In this document: piece after piece, positions 22,460-33,977 of the stretch
How positions within the stretch are numbered: position 1 is the first letter of the stretch
Layout of the letters: the number at the start of each line of letters is the position of its first letter
Origin: Helicostylum pulchrum
Lineage: Eukaryota; Mucoromycota; Mucoromycetes; Mucorales; Mucoraceae
Direction: 5' to 3'
Length of the DNA: 64,000 nt
Assembly: GCA_025677825.1 (NCBI GenBank)
Contig: JAIXMO010000069.1
Coordinates: 62,001-126,000, forward strand
Made by a program: the position numbers and the translations under genes
Notes under the pieces: model-generated
What the model was told of the DNA's origin: nothing
The model's input: only the letters and a program-made list of their open reading frames with translations
Databases searched by the model: none

Positions 22460-22800
22460 TTTATAAAGCTACAAAGAAAGGGAAAAAAAGTTAACACGGC
22501 TTGCTTTTTTTTTAAAAAATATGACAGTAGACATCAATCTTCCATTCCATTCCACTCGACATGATATTAGATCTTTATATTCTCTACAGTTCCCTTTTTC
22601 TTTTATTCTTGTTGTTTCTCATTTAACAACTTTGACATGCTTTTTTTTTTACTAGAAAAAAAAAAATTCGCCAAAGTTATATAAAAAAAAAAAGTTGATA
22701 TGCTTTGATGGGGGTTGAATCGTAGATAAATGGACTGATAACATGTGTCGTTTTGAATGGATGGATTGATGTCTATTTTAAAAAATACGACATGATTTCA
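22460..22800. other. eL32 promoter region
   Basis: AT-rich, with T/A runs. It serves as eL32 leader and promoter on the reverse strand. No separate gene seen. Confidence 0.4.
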
Positions 22801-22956
22801 TTACCTTCTTAGTGATGCTGGAAGAGGAAGATCTTGTGCATATGTTTTGGATACGATTTTACCAGCAACTCTGCGATCGCAAGCGGGAGACCAATACTGT
22901 CCGGACCGTAACATACTATATGATGACATCTTTATTATTCTGTGGCCCTCGTCCAT
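22801..22956 (-). CDS. Possible 51-aa protein, unrecognised
   Basis: A reverse-strand ORF starts MDEGHRIIKMSSYSMLRSG, with a second in-frame ATG at 22929. It continues with YWSPACDRRVAGKIVSK and ends LPLPASLRR. It has a much more balanced base composition than its surroundings, as other coding exons here do. It sits on the reverse strand, 86 bp from the NDUFB2 start on the other strand and about 340 bp before eL32. A GTAATG at the stop could be a splice donor, so it may be a first exon. No domain is recognised. Confidence 0.4.
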   Translation of the reverse strand: MDEGHRIIKMSSYSMLRSGQYWSPACDRRVAGKIVSKTYAQDLPLPASLRR

Positions 22957-23042
22957 AGTGAACCCTAAGCAACTCCGAATAAAAAAATAGTCTTTTTTTT
23001 TAATACAACCCTACTCCCCACTCTTAGAAAAATATCATTACA

Positions 23043-23303
23043 ATGGCTGGTTCTGCAGGAGGATTAGGATTTACCCCACACTTTGCTGGTTTCACTCATC
23101 GTTTTGTTGGAAAGGCATTAGGCGCCACCATGTGGTTTTGGATGATGTATCGTGCCAAGCAAGATGGCCCTGTTCTTTTGGTAAAATAGCATAGAGAGAA
23201 AGAGAGAGGGAATATATAAAAACTAACGTGTATATAACTTTTGTAGGGTTGGAGACATCCTTGGGATCACCACGGAGACGATCACCATGACGAACACCAT
23301 TAA
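23043..23303 (+). CDS. NADH:ubiquinone oxidoreductase subunit NDUFB2, 2 exons
   Basis: Exons 23043-23180 and 23247-23303 give 64 aa. FAGFTHRFVGKALGATMWFW, MMYRAKQDGPVLLGWRHPW and a His/Asp-rich tail are characteristic of the small AGGG/NDUFB2 accessory subunit of mitochondrial complex I. One transmembrane helix spans about residues 22-38. The intron runs GTAAAA to TTGTAG. Its presence implies a complex I-containing respiratory chain, as in Mucoromycota and unlike Saccharomyces. Confidence 0.85.
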
Positions 23304-23536
23304 ACTTATCAAATACCGAAAAACGATCAATATATTCAAAAATAAACGTCAGAATTTTTTTTTTATTCATACTTGGGGAAAACTCTTTTATTATAACTAT
23401 TACTGTGTGAAGCATTACTTTGAGAATACAGCAGACAAAAATAAAATCTTTATAGGTAGTTTTTTAGATGTTATCAGCAATGGTAATACCAGTGAAAAAA
23501 AAAAAAGAGAGAGAGGAAGGGTGGGTTATTATTTAT

Positions 23537-24858
23537 TTAGGCTTGATTACGACGAGTTGATCTTTTGAATCTGGTTTCTCTTCGCATACGTCTACACATA
23601 AAAAAAAAAGGTTTATTAATGCCAAAAAACCAACAACCAACAAAACAGATAAATACTTGCCTGATATCTCTTTCTTGAGAGATCAACAACTTTTCAAGTT
23701 CATCGTTGGATAACATATCCATATGAGGTTCCCATTTCTTTGCGTCATCAATAGGTCGAAACGCACTTTCTAATTTTGTACGAATTTCACCATCAATCAA
23801 GAACTAACAAAATAAAAAATCAGAAAAAAAAAAGAAAAACGCTATTGTGGTTTTTTTTATACCTCTTCTACTAATTGCCTTTTATGCCTAAAGAGTTGTT
23901 CTCGAATGGCATGAGATATAATAGCAACATATTCACCTCCAACGCCCAACTCGGCAGCCAATTGTCTACTAAACACTTCGGGTGCATTGGTCTTTTCTGT
24001 TTGTAATTCCCATTCCAGCTGGTCACGGTAATTTACTTTACCTATTTGTAAATCAAGCTTTTACAAAAAATACGGGTTGTTAGTTTTTTTTTTTTTTTTT
24101 TTTAGTTCGGCTTTACATTAATTACTACGCGAGTATAAGTAGCAGGTAATTGAACCTGAGTGAAACTTTCAAAGTCAAGTACTTGAGCACGAATAGAATC
24201 AGCAATAGGCTGAACAAACCTGTGTGTAGATAAATCTAAATCTTCGCATAACATTTCACCGAATTTCTCTGGTGTCAAAAATTGTTCTATAGAATTACGT
24301 ATTAAAAAAACTTTTTTTTTTTGTTGTTTACGTATTTTTACCGTTCATATTCCATAAGAATCGATCTCTTAGTTTAATAGAATCTACATCAATATCCAAG
24401 CGAACGGGTACTAAAACTTCATCAATACTGGATATATGCTGTAAATCAGAAAAGGAATAAAACAAGTGATTTTTTTTGCGAATAGTTTTAGGGTAATCAA
24501 CAGTTGGAGGTAAGGCAACTGCGGAACCAGGTAGCAGTGGCTTTGATTTCACCTTTTCAGCGGTTTCTTGTTGCTCTTTTTCAGAGTTTTCTTCTTCTTC
24601 TTCTTCGTCGTCGTCTTCTTCCATAAATTCGTCCTCTGATTCTTCTCCTGTAAAACGCGTCTTTTTTGTGATATATGATTCTGGAAGTAAAAGTGCGTTA
24701 TCTTTTGAGTTCTTTAGACGAGCTGCGTAAGTAGAAAATACACCTTGCGTCTTTTCGGAAGGTCGTATGTTGGACAAGGTAGGGTAAGCTACTTGAGGAT
24801 GAAACATACGTTGTTGTTGCTGTTGATGATACTGTGGTGGTACTTGATTATTTTGCAT
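23537..24858 (-). CDS. SNF5/SMARCB1 subunit of SWI/SNF-type remodeler, 5 exons
   Basis: Exons 24858-24342, 24286-24117, 24057-23863, 23803-23661 and 23591-23537 give 359 aa. A Gln-rich start is followed by an acidic stretch (about residues 75-95). The two SNF5 repeats follow: LVPVRLDIDVDSIKLRDRFLW with LTPEKFGEMLCEDLDL, and VVINLDLQIGKVNYRDQLEW with PEVFSRQLAAELGV. The C-terminus is Arg-rich (RRMRRETRFKRSTRRNQ). The protein is a core subunit of a nuclear chromatin-remodeling complex. The fourth intron begins CAG|GCAAGT; this GC donor gives the Arg-rich tail, while a GT donor seven bases later would give a different short tail. Confidence 0.88.
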
Positions 24859-24985
24859 TTTTTTGGGAGTAAAAGAAAAAAAAAAAAAAAAAAAGAGAAA
24901 AAGAGAGAAAAAATATATGCAAAAAAATTTTTTTTTTATTATCATCAAGAAAAAAAAAAAAATACTACCAAATTTAGACTTTTGT

Positions 24986-27199
24986 TTATGATCGTACATT
25001 ATTAAAGTACTTTGGTGCAGCCAAAGGTAACCAAGCAGATTGAATAGCGGAAACACCACGTACATAATGTTTCGTGGTAAATACGAGTTCGTTATACAAG
25101 ATACCTTCAACGCGTTTACCAAACATGGCAGAACCTGGATGAATCTTGACATTTTGGCTGCCAGCAACGCTCTTGTAAGATCCATCTGGTTGTAACAGAG
25201 CTGTATTTTGAAAGAACCCGGTCAAGAAACACTTGAGTACGTTATCTGTATCGGAGCCACAAGAGCTTTTAGGGTCCATATCGATACGTTCACAGAAGCG
25301 AATTAATTGATCACGTACTTCCATGGCAATTTTGATGTTTCGGTTGTTGATGAAATTCTCTTTACACCATTCTATATCTCCCTTCACTTCCCAGTACGAT
25401 TTAAGTACGTTCAAGAGAGTTAGATGGTCACCGTCAGGATGAAGAAACTTCTTTCTAGCCTCTGTAGCTTGTTCACGTTTATCAGAGGGTGTGAAAAAGA
25501 CAGAGTCCACAGATAATAATGAAATAATTGCAATGATTTCTAAAGAACAACCGTATTCTTTTGATTGGATCAGTACCTTGGAATAAGTGGGGTCCAAGGG
25601 GAATTCAGCCATTTGTTTACCGAGTTCAGAGAGGTTACCGTGATCATCGATTGCACCAAGAGCATATAGTTCTTCCAAGGCACGTACTAGAGACGCACGA
25701 GAAGGTCTATCCATATAATCAAATTCAAGTACGTTTTCTACACCAGATGCTTTTAAAGAAAGTACGGCAGCAGCTAAGTTACATCTTCTGATTTCAGGTA
25801 CGGTATCATCTTCCAACTCTCTAAATGCGTCTTCGGTATATAATCTATAACAGACACCAGCAGCTTCTCTTCCGGCACGACCTGTTCTTTGCCAAGCCGA
25901 ACTCTTGGAGATGGGGTGTAATAAAAGTGACTCAACACCAATTTTGGGATTAAATCCACGTAATTTGGCCAACCCACAATCGATGACATACTTGATGCCT
26001 GGGATGGTAATACTTGTTTCTGCAATATTGGTAGATAAAACGACCTTTCTGGTGTTTTCAGGTGCAGGATCAAATACCTTTTGTTGTTGTGATGGAGGTA
26101 AAGCAGCAAATAAAGGACAGGCTAATAGTTTTTGTTGGGTAGGGCGTAACTGAGTAGAGTATTCGTTTACTAGCGTAGTTAAGCCTTCAATGGCATCTTG
26201 GCCGGGTAAGAAGACCAATATATCTCCCTTGGGGTTATTGACGTGGATTTGAAAGATGGAAACCAAAGCAGCGTCTAAATAATCAGCTTGAGGTTCGACA
26301 GTAAACATGGTATCGACAGGATATAAACGACCAGAGACGTACAGGATTTTAGCGTTGTTAAAGAACTCGCTGAATTTTTCAGCATCTAAAGTAGCACTCA
26401 TGATAACAATCTTTAAAGGTAAAATACCGTCTTGGCCCTGTCTCTCTAATCGAATTTTTTGGATTTTTTTAACCATGCCGAATAACATGTCTGTTCGTAA
26501 GGTACGTTCATGTGCTTCATCAAGGACAATGACCTTGTATCGAAGTAATAACTCGTCGGATAAAATCTCTCGTAATAACATACCATCTGTCAGGTATTTA
26601 ATGACGGTTTGTGGACTGGAGGTGTCGTCGAAACGGACAGTGTAACCTACTTTGGATCCTAGTCGTGTCATTGTTTCTTCGGCGACACGTTTTGCTAAAT
26701 TGACAGCAGCTACTCTTCTAGGTTGTGTGACAGCTACACTGCCAATTTCACTCGATGCTAAACCAGCTTCGATTAAATACTGTGGAATTTCTATAATATA
26801 AATGTATTAAAAAAAAAAAATGTGTGGTTCCTTATTTTTTTGAAGTGCACTTACGGGTTGTTTTTCCACTACCAGTTTCACCCATTACAATAACCGTATC
26901 ACTTGTTTGTAAAGTATTTATAATAGCCTCACGACCTTTTTACGCATAAAAAAGTTAGAGGTGTGTGTTTTGAGGTATAAAAAGAAAAACTTACCAGAGT
27001 AAATGGGTAATTGCTTTCTGAAGGCAGCCATTTCTTCCTTCTTTTTAATAAACTCGGCATGGTCTAAACGCTTTGTGGTTGTTGCGTTGAATTTTTCTCT
27101 ATGGCCATTCTTTCTCTTTTTGTTTTCTGTTTTTGTATCTTTAAACTCCCATTCTTCAGCAGAAGGATCTTGTTCTTGGAAATTAACGACTCTCTTCAT
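24986..27199 (-). CDS. DEAH-box RNA helicase, DHX33-like, 3 exons
   Basis: Exons 27199-26995, 26935-26855 and 26790-24986 give 696 aa, close to human DHX33. A lysine-rich N-terminus is followed by motif I GETGSGKTT, Ia TQPRRVAA, motif II DEAH, motif III SAT, motif V STNIAETSITI and motif VI QRTGRAGR. The HA2/winged helix and OB-fold regions follow, with the end SAWLPLAAPKYF. DHX33-type helicases act in the nucleolus in rRNA transcription and ribosome assembly; Prp22/Prp43-type helicases are the alternative, but those have longer N-termini. The gene ends 127 bp before the SNF5 start on the same strand. Confidence 0.9.
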
Positions 27200-27299
27200 A
27201 GTATTAATAATTTTTTATTAAAGAGAAACGAAAAAATTTGATTTTTTTTTTTTTTTTTTTCAAAAAAGTTATAGTATCCACAGTCACAGATATTCTGCA

Positions 27300-28244
27300 T
27301 TAATTTAAGCTTTTGAGTTGGTCTTTAAGTTCTTGTAGTTCTCGTTCTTTATCGACAACTTTTTTTGTAGCTTTTTTTAGTGACGACATGGATTGAGTGT
27401 ACATGTTGTCGTATTGTTCTATCATCGTTTCAGCAGATGGTATATGAGCTACTTGAAGATTACTATAAAAATGTTTAAATATCGATTTTTTTTAGTAAGT
27501 GTGTGTGTGTGTGTGTGTACCTTGAGGATGAAGGTAATTTATAAGGTGCGTTCGATATGAACGACTTAAAATTAAGTGTATCGTCCGACATATTTATAAT
27601 TTGTATAGGTAGTTTACTATATATGATGATCAATATACTTTGTCACTTTTTTTTAAAAAGACTTACTTTACAGGATCCGTCATATCCCAAAATGCAAATT
27701 TATAAGTGTGTGTGGATTTGTCGTCAAATAAATTTGGGTCTGCATTAATGATAGCAATACAGCCGTGTGGTACATTGCTGGCATAGGACTTCATCCATAG
27801 CTGGTCTCTAGCAGTAAGAGAGACATCGATTTGTCTTTTAAATTTAAAGTATCCAACGATAGAAGATATATCTTCTAGTTGAGACTTTATCAAGTTTTTA
27901 ATCATGGTGCCTTGATCGTCGTAAGGCTTTTCCGTTAGGATTTGATAACCATGTATAACTAATAAAGCTTATTTTAATAAAAACGACACAAAAAGGGAAA
28001 AGAGGTTCTTACTTATGTAGTCTTCCCTAGTTTCAAATGGATGGTCATGAGAATCGTCGCAAGTTAATGTTTTTCGAAAAGACAAGACACCCAAGAAGAA
28101 ACCTTCCTTTTTTTTTAAAAGAAAAAGTGAATATTATAGAACAACATTGTTTGAGTAGTACGTTACTATATCTGTTTTCGAGTTTGCGCATTCGTATAGC
28201 AGTGAAGATAAAACTGTTCCACTTATACGGACAAAGTAAGCCAT
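27300..28244 (-). CDS. Abraxas/ABRO1-like MPN-minus protein, 5 exons
   Basis: Exons 28244-28167, 28106-28013, 27958-27667, 27616-27521 and 27462-27300 give 240 aa. The start MAYFVRISGTVLSSLLYECA and EGFLLGVLSFRKTLTCDDS resemble the Abraxas MPN fold. ISSIVGYFKFKRQ corresponds to the V-V-G-W-Y-x-F-R-R block of Abraxas/ABRO1, followed by SLTARDQLWMKS. A coiled coil ends the protein (KKATKKVVDKERELQELKDQ). No JAMM zinc motif is seen, as expected for the scaffold. The family scaffolds the K63-specific deubiquitinase BRCC36 in BRISC or BRCA1-A. The second intron is only 54 nt. Assignment is by motif, without alignment. Confidence 0.65.
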
Positions 28245-29373
28245 TTTTGGTTGCAGATAAAAAAGAAAAAAAATTGGGTTTTTTTCTCTGAGGGAGGAGA
28301 AGGATAATTGTATTTCCACTGATAAAAATGGTCACTTTTGCATACATGTTACTTTTTTTTTTTAGCATTATTACTTAAACTTCATTATTCACCAGAAACG
28401 AACTTCATCTATTACTATATTTGTACGTATTAAAATGGGGCTGAAGGAGGATGTTATCACTACTAGTACACAGGTATATGTAGTAATACGCCTCACTTTT
28501 TCTGATAAAAAAAATAGCACGGGTATAATATAGATTGCAGCGTGCGATGTAAATATCTCGGACCACGCTAACTACGCCTTTTTTCACTCTTTCATTATTG
28601 GTGGGGACAGAATGAGTCCATTGTGATAAGATTTACAGTACAAGAATACATTTGAAATCACGCAGATATTTGGTACATACGGTTAACAAATGATTTTAAA
28701 GTGGTTTACTGCGTGCATAAACAAATGGTTCAGTTTTACGTAAAAGGGAGGGTAAAATACAGATCAGGGTCAAGAAAGAGAAGCTATAAATTGTAATTAA
28801 GCTGTACATTAATGTGCAGGGTTCTGAAAGCGGACTCTCGAAAACTGGTTTCAAATTAGCTGTAAATAGAACCTCGGTCGCATGTTTTATTACAAACTGG
28901 TGTAAAGGAGAAGAAAAAAAAAGGGGCGCGCAAGGAGAAAAACGTGGTGGCTTCTATTTTAATTATAAATCGCCACATAAAGAGGGCTGATTTTTTCTAT
29001 GTTTAAACAGTAAAAAAAGAATGCAACACAAAATATATATGTGTATGTGATGCAAAAATAGATTTTATAAAAGGGTTTCAATTTATTTCTGCGTACATGT
29101 TGCACAATTTGACGTGTGCAGCAAAAAGCTTGTGTGTTTGTGTGTGTGTGGCTGGGAATTTTTTTAGTCGCTGAGCTGCTCTTATAATCAATTGCAGCAT
29201 TAATTTTTTTTTTTTAAAAAAAAAGTTTATTTTGACAGTAGTAGACTTGGTTTTTCATACACAATATATTGAAGTGCTTGATAAGAGAGAAAAAAGGAAG
29301 GGATATAGTTATTATACACGAAAAAAAGAAGAAAAAGAAATGCTTCCATTAAAAAAAAAAAAAATCTGTTCTT
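28245..29373. other. Intergenic region
   Basis: About 1.1 kb between two reverse-strand genes. It contains (TG) tracts near 29128-29148, a T12A11 switch near 29201-29224 and no recognised gene. Confidence 0.45.
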
Positions 29374-30921
29374 TTAACCAGCTGAAGTTTCTAATTTGAT
29401 TTTCTTTGATTGAGCATTTTCATATAGTGCGGAAGCCTGCCTCTTTTCTAACGAAGGTTGCTGACTAAATAATAAAAATGAGTGAATAAAAGATGCAGCT
29501 TTTTTTTTTTATATATTTTTTTATTTTACCCGTCAGGACGAACACTTAGAGGTGAAGGTCGATAGTCTCTGGCATTGGACGGCCAATGAAAGGCACCTGG
29601 ATTCGTAGGCGTAGAAGAAAAGTTGAGTGGGCTAGGTAGTTCGTTTTGTTGATAGAATTCAGGGTAGAATGTAGAAGGAGAGGGAAGGTTTTGTGCGAAT
29701 TGTGACGGTAGTGCAGACGGTGGCCCCGCTGGTAGCGGTGGTCTGTTTGTTTGTGAAGTCTAAGTAATAGTAATATATTTTAGGATAAAAGGAAATAATA
29801 ATTATTTTTTTCGCGAGTATTTTTTACCTGTTGTTGTATGTGTTGCTGCTGTATGTGTTGCTGCTGTATGTGCTGCTGCTGTATGTGCTGCTGCTGTATG
29901 TGCTGCTGCTGTATGTGCTGCTGCTGCTGTATGTTACTTTGCTGCGGTATGCTTGATGGTTCAGGACTTTCATTTGGTATGTGAACACGAAGATTCGGTC
30001 GCTTATCAGATTTAGAGTTTGTACTATCGAATTCAGACGACGGAGAAGATATAGGATGTTGTGTAGTTGTAGGAGGAGGCATACTGTGATGGTCTTTATT
30101 TGACATTGGTTGAACATAAATTAATTGCGGCGGTGAAGGATAAGTCATTGTATTTGGTGGTTGTGATTGTGGTGGCGGATGATGGCCCATGACAGTCTGT
30201 TGTTGTAGCGGTGGTGGAGGAGGATGAGGAGGCTGAGAGTACATGATGGGTCTTTGAGGATAATTAGGCTACACGAATAAAATTAGTAAATGTACGTTAA
30301 ATAAATGTTTATGCTTTTACCATGTACACTGGATACATTTCATAGTTATTAGAAATTGGACGTTGAACCATATTATTTTGATCACCTGCATAATTTACCA
30401 TCGGTGTAGGGTTCGGTTGAAATGGTTGAGACTGAACTACTTGATGATGCTGTGCTTCTCTTTCTTCGTGATCGGACATGTTGTTAGATATATCATCGTC
30501 ACCTTTTTCACTTGCATTTGTAAACTAGAATACACGTAAAAAAAGATTAATTTCTGTGTGTGCGTGTGTGTGCGCATATATATATATGTGTGTTTTTGCG
30601 TACGTCTTCATTGCTTTTGCTTTCATAGGGTTCGTCATACTATATAAATTAATAATATATCAATAATTACAAACACAAAAAAATATATAATTACAAGCAA
30701 CTAACCTCTGTGTATCTCATTAAAACCTTATCGATATCATTACTTGCATATTGAACGAGTTTATTATTGGAATTATTCAAAATAATCAAGGCAATTTCAC
30801 AGTTGCAAAGAACACTAAGTTCGTAAGCCTTCTTCATCAAACCATGCTTTCTTTTAAGAAATGTGACCTGCCTATTACGATCATCCGTAATAGGCTGAAT
30901 TCTAATCTTTTTACGTCCCAT
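29374..30921 (-). CDS. MEF2/RLM1-type MADS-box transcription factor, 6 exons
   Basis: Exons 30921-30706, 30639-30604, 30524-30321, 30268-29828, 29759-29530 and 29464-29374 give 405 aa. Exon 1 is the complete MADS domain: [20 protein letters not shown], then [20 protein letters not shown] and [18 protein letters not shown]. This is MEF2-type (Rlm1/Smp1) rather than SRF-type. The rest is Pro/Gln/Ser-rich activation region with a HIQQQ repeat (29837-29931). In fungi these factors often act below the cell-wall integrity MAP kinase. A 12-codon exon 2 carries acidic residues directly after the MADS domain. Confidence 0.93.
29837..29931 (-). repeat. 15-bp coding repeat (HIQQQ) in the MADS gene
   Basis: About six units of a 15-bp repeat, read as H-I-Q-Q-Q on the reverse strand. 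Copies differ by single bases (tgttgctgctgtatg and tgctgctgctgtatg). Likely length-variable between strains. Confidence 0.75.
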
Positions 30922-31091
30922 AATACTCTAGTAAGCAAAAAAATTTAGTTTATAAACACACACAAAAAATGATGGTATTTACTGTAAAGGTAAAAAAGAT
31001 ATATAAAGGGGAAAGAAAAAAGAAAAAAAGAAAAAGTACACTTTTTTAAAAAAAAAAGTGTTTATTTATAGAACTAATTGCAAAAATCTAT

Positions 31092-32069
31092 TTATAGCGC
31101 TAAATATCGGTTCAGCTCATTCATGATTATACTGCCAGCATTAGCCACATTTAATGATTCCACATTTGAACTCATTGGAATTGACACCCTTATTTCATCA
31201 TTTAAATCATTCACACCATGATGCTCTGAGCTTAAAATCAAGGCCAGTTTCTTTGGCAACTCTTTAGGTTGCTGTTTAAAGTTCCAAAACCAAATACCAG
31301 ATCCTTGTTTCACTGCTGTATCCATCACCGTCTTTGTGCCTAATTCAGGTGACCAAATTTCTGCACTCTTGTCTGGCATCATATCTGCAACAACAGGTGT
31401 AAATCCATTACTCTTTAAAAACTGGAGTGCCTCTACCATGTCTAACTCTTTATGCTTCCAACTCAGTGATAATGCTCTAGACGCACGTAACGTTTTATCG
31501 TTGTATAAATCACAGCTCTGTGAAGCAACTAATCCAGACCCCCAACCCAACGCACTGGCTGTTCGAATCAATGTACCTAAATTTCCTGGATCGCTAATAC
31601 CATCAAATACAAGCAGTCTGTCCTTTTCCTTTAACGAGTCTTCGTCGCTCTGGGGAATAGGAACCTCTGCAAATACTTCGTGGTTGCTGGGTCGAGACGA
31701 AGTGCCCAAGATACGTCGAGTGACATCAATGTCTGTGACATAATAGTGTTTAGCAGGGAAACTGTCTGGGTGCTTTACAATATCGATGGCAGGGTACTTG
31801 ATGTCGCTTTCAACATTGGGATTGTTTTTGGCGGTGATGGCTATGGAGTTGAATTGGAAGCCTTTGTCGCGCAATTCCTTGAGCGTTTTTACGCCTTGGA
31901 TTAAAACACTCTTGTTGTCGAGGCGGTACTTTTTTTTCTCGCGTAATGCAATCAAGTGTTTGACGGTGGCGTTGTGTTGGTTTGCTAACCGTCTAAACAA
32001 CTGTGGTATATGATATTGAAAAGGAGAAGTTGACATTTTTTGTTCTAAAAAATTTGACAGGGAGGGCAA
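31092..32069 (-). CDS. SpoU-family rRNA 2'-O-methyltransferase, MRM3-like
   Basis: One exon. The start is either ATG at 32069 (325 aa) or at 32036 (MSTSPFQYHIPQLFRRL, 314 aa). The second start gives an amphipathic Arg-containing N-terminus suitable for mitochondrial import. A substrate-binding region (KSVLIQGVKTLKELRDKG) is followed by the knotted SPOUT domain: motif 1 GISDPGNLGTLIRTASALGW, motif 2 LALILSSEHHGV and motif 3 VSIPMSSNVESLNVANAGSI. MRM3 methylates a guanosine of the mitochondrial large rRNA using SAM. A different SpoU specificity cannot be excluded. It starts about 180 bp from the P450 gene, which is divergent. Confidence 0.82.
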   Translation of the reverse strand: MPSLSNFLEQKMSTSPFQYHIPQLFRRLANQHNATVKHLIALREKKKYRLDNKSVLIQGVKTLKELRDKGFQFNSIAITAKNNPNVESDIKYPAIDIVKHPDSFPAKHYYVTDIDVTRRILGTSSRPSNHEVFAEVPIPQSDEDSLKEKDRLLVFDGISDPGNLGTLIRTASALGWGSGLVASQSCDLYNDKTLRASRALSLSWKHKELDMVEALQFLKSNGFTPVVADMMPDKSAEIWSPELGTKTVMDTAVKQGSGIWFWNFKQQPKELPKKLALILSSEHHGVNDLNDEIRVSIPMSSNVESLNVANAGSIIMNELNRYLAL

Positions 32070-32249
32070 AAAAAAAAGAATATATAAAAATAAAAATTGG
32101 GAAATATATAAGTCACGGTGACGGTTTCTTAAAGGTCAGTAAATGCAAATACCAAATTGGGCGAACAAAAGGGTCTTTTTCACGTACAAAAAAAAAAAAA
32201 AAGGTTTAAAGGTTTTAGTCATTTTTTATCTTTCGCTTTTGAATTCATT

Positions 32250-33977
32250 ATGATGAAACATATAGTAACGTTATTGGTTCTGATAATAGGGTACGTTTAC
32301 TACAGGAGCAAAAAGGAACAGCGGACGCTACCGCCACTGGCTCCAGGGTATTTACCTATCATTGGTCACCTTTTCCAGATCATAAAGCCGATACCTATTC
32401 ACCAACTGTTCTTTGACTGGAGCAAGGCTGTAGGTCCGATATTTACATGTTACTTTGGCAGTCAACGCTGGATCGTCTTGAACTCAATCGACATTATTAA
32501 AGACTTGGTGGTGGATCGTGGGTCGATTTATTCGTCAAGAATTCTACCTGATACTTTGGTACATGATTTCATGCAAGGCGGTTAGTTTTTTTTTTGCGCT
32601 GGTAAAATCAGTATTAATCTAAGGTTGACTAACACACACACTTTTTTTATTTTATTGTGTAGATGACGGTGGTGGGTTCGCATTCTTTCCTTACGGTGCT
32701 AGTTGGCGTAGATTAAGACGTATCGGTAAAAAAAAAAAAGGGGTTTATAATTATTTCATCATCATCTAAAACATTTGTTATGTTGTACATAATTAGCGCA
32801 CACTGGTTTGGTCAAGAGTAAAATTGATACGTATCAACCGATTCTAGATGAGCGCCGTACAGTATTACTATCTCACTTGTACAGTTTAACACATACCAAC
32901 GTGAAAGATGGTGTGAGTGTCTCGTACCTGGTTGAACACTACACGATGACAAGTATCTTGGCTATTGCGTACGGTGATATGTGTTCATTTGAACCAGGGG
33001 ATCCGGTGCTGCATAAAGCGTTTGCAATTACAGAACGTGCCGCCAACATGATGGGGCCCTCAGACCAGATCCGCGAATTCTTTCCTATCCTCAAGACGCT
33101 GTGGCCCGTGAAACGAGAAAAGTATCTCAAGATACGCAAGGACTTTGGCGAGTTTTACGGCGGGTTGCTGGACCAGTTTAAATCTCAATACAGTGATCAA
33201 GATTGCTTTGTAAAGGATATCATTGCTTTAAACCAATTGACCGACTTGCAGATTAGAAACTTTATTGGAATCTTTGTCGGCGCTGGGTCAGATACGACTA
33301 CGTCGACATTAGAGTGGTTGATTGCTTTTTTAGCGAATAATATGGATATTCAAGATAAGGCGTATAATGAAATTGTAGATGCTGTAGGGTTAAATAGGTT
33401 GCCTGGTTCACAAGATGGTAAAAGTTATATTTATAGTTGTTGTTGGTTGTATTTTTTTAAAAAAAAAAACTTTTATATAGAATCTCGATTACCTTATATT
33501 CAATGCATTATTTTGGAAACGTTACGGCTCCGTCCTCCTGCTCCTATCGCTATTCCTCACTCGACGACGCAAGACGATATCTACAAGCACTGGCGCATCC
33601 CTAAAGACACCATTGTGGTCATGAACCTGTACGCAGTGCACAACGACCCTATCCGGTTCCCCAAACCTACGTTGTTTCAACCAGACCGTCATTCCGATTA
33701 CGTACTCAACCAGTCCAAGAAATTCAGTCAGACAGTAGAAGATAGACCGCACCTCAGTTTCTCAACAGGGCGTCGTGTGTGTGTGGGTATACATTTAGCA
33801 GAGCGAAACTTGTTTATGGCGGTGTCAATGATGCTTGCTTGCTTCAAGTTTGAGAGACCCACGGAACAGTTGATTGATACGGAAACTACAAGAGATATAA
33901 GGGCTCCTACGTGGACTCCCATGCATTATAATGTTCGACTCGTACCTAGGCACGATGGTGTATCATCCTTCTTTTAA
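32250..33977 (+). CDS. Cytochrome P450 monooxygenase, 4 exons
   Basis: Exons 32250-32580, 32663-32725, 32797-33417 and 33481-33977 give 503 aa. An N-terminal membrane anchor (HIVTLLVLIIGYVYY) is followed by LPPLAPGYLPIIGHL as the proline hinge. FPYGASWRRLRRI is the C-helix WxxxR. The I-helix is GIFVGAGSDTTTST, the K-helix ExxR is ETLRLR, and the heme loop is FSTGRRVCVG with the ligand Cys. It should be an ER-bound oxidase needing a P450 reductase. The substrate is unknown; it has the look of the expanded CYP2-like families (CYP509/5205-type) of Mucorales, but I cannot assign one. No truncation. Confidence 0.93.

Noticed and set aside
24745..25005. 86-codon forward frame across the SNF5 start
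   Set aside because: Antisense shadow of the SNF5 leader, dominated by Lys from A-runs.
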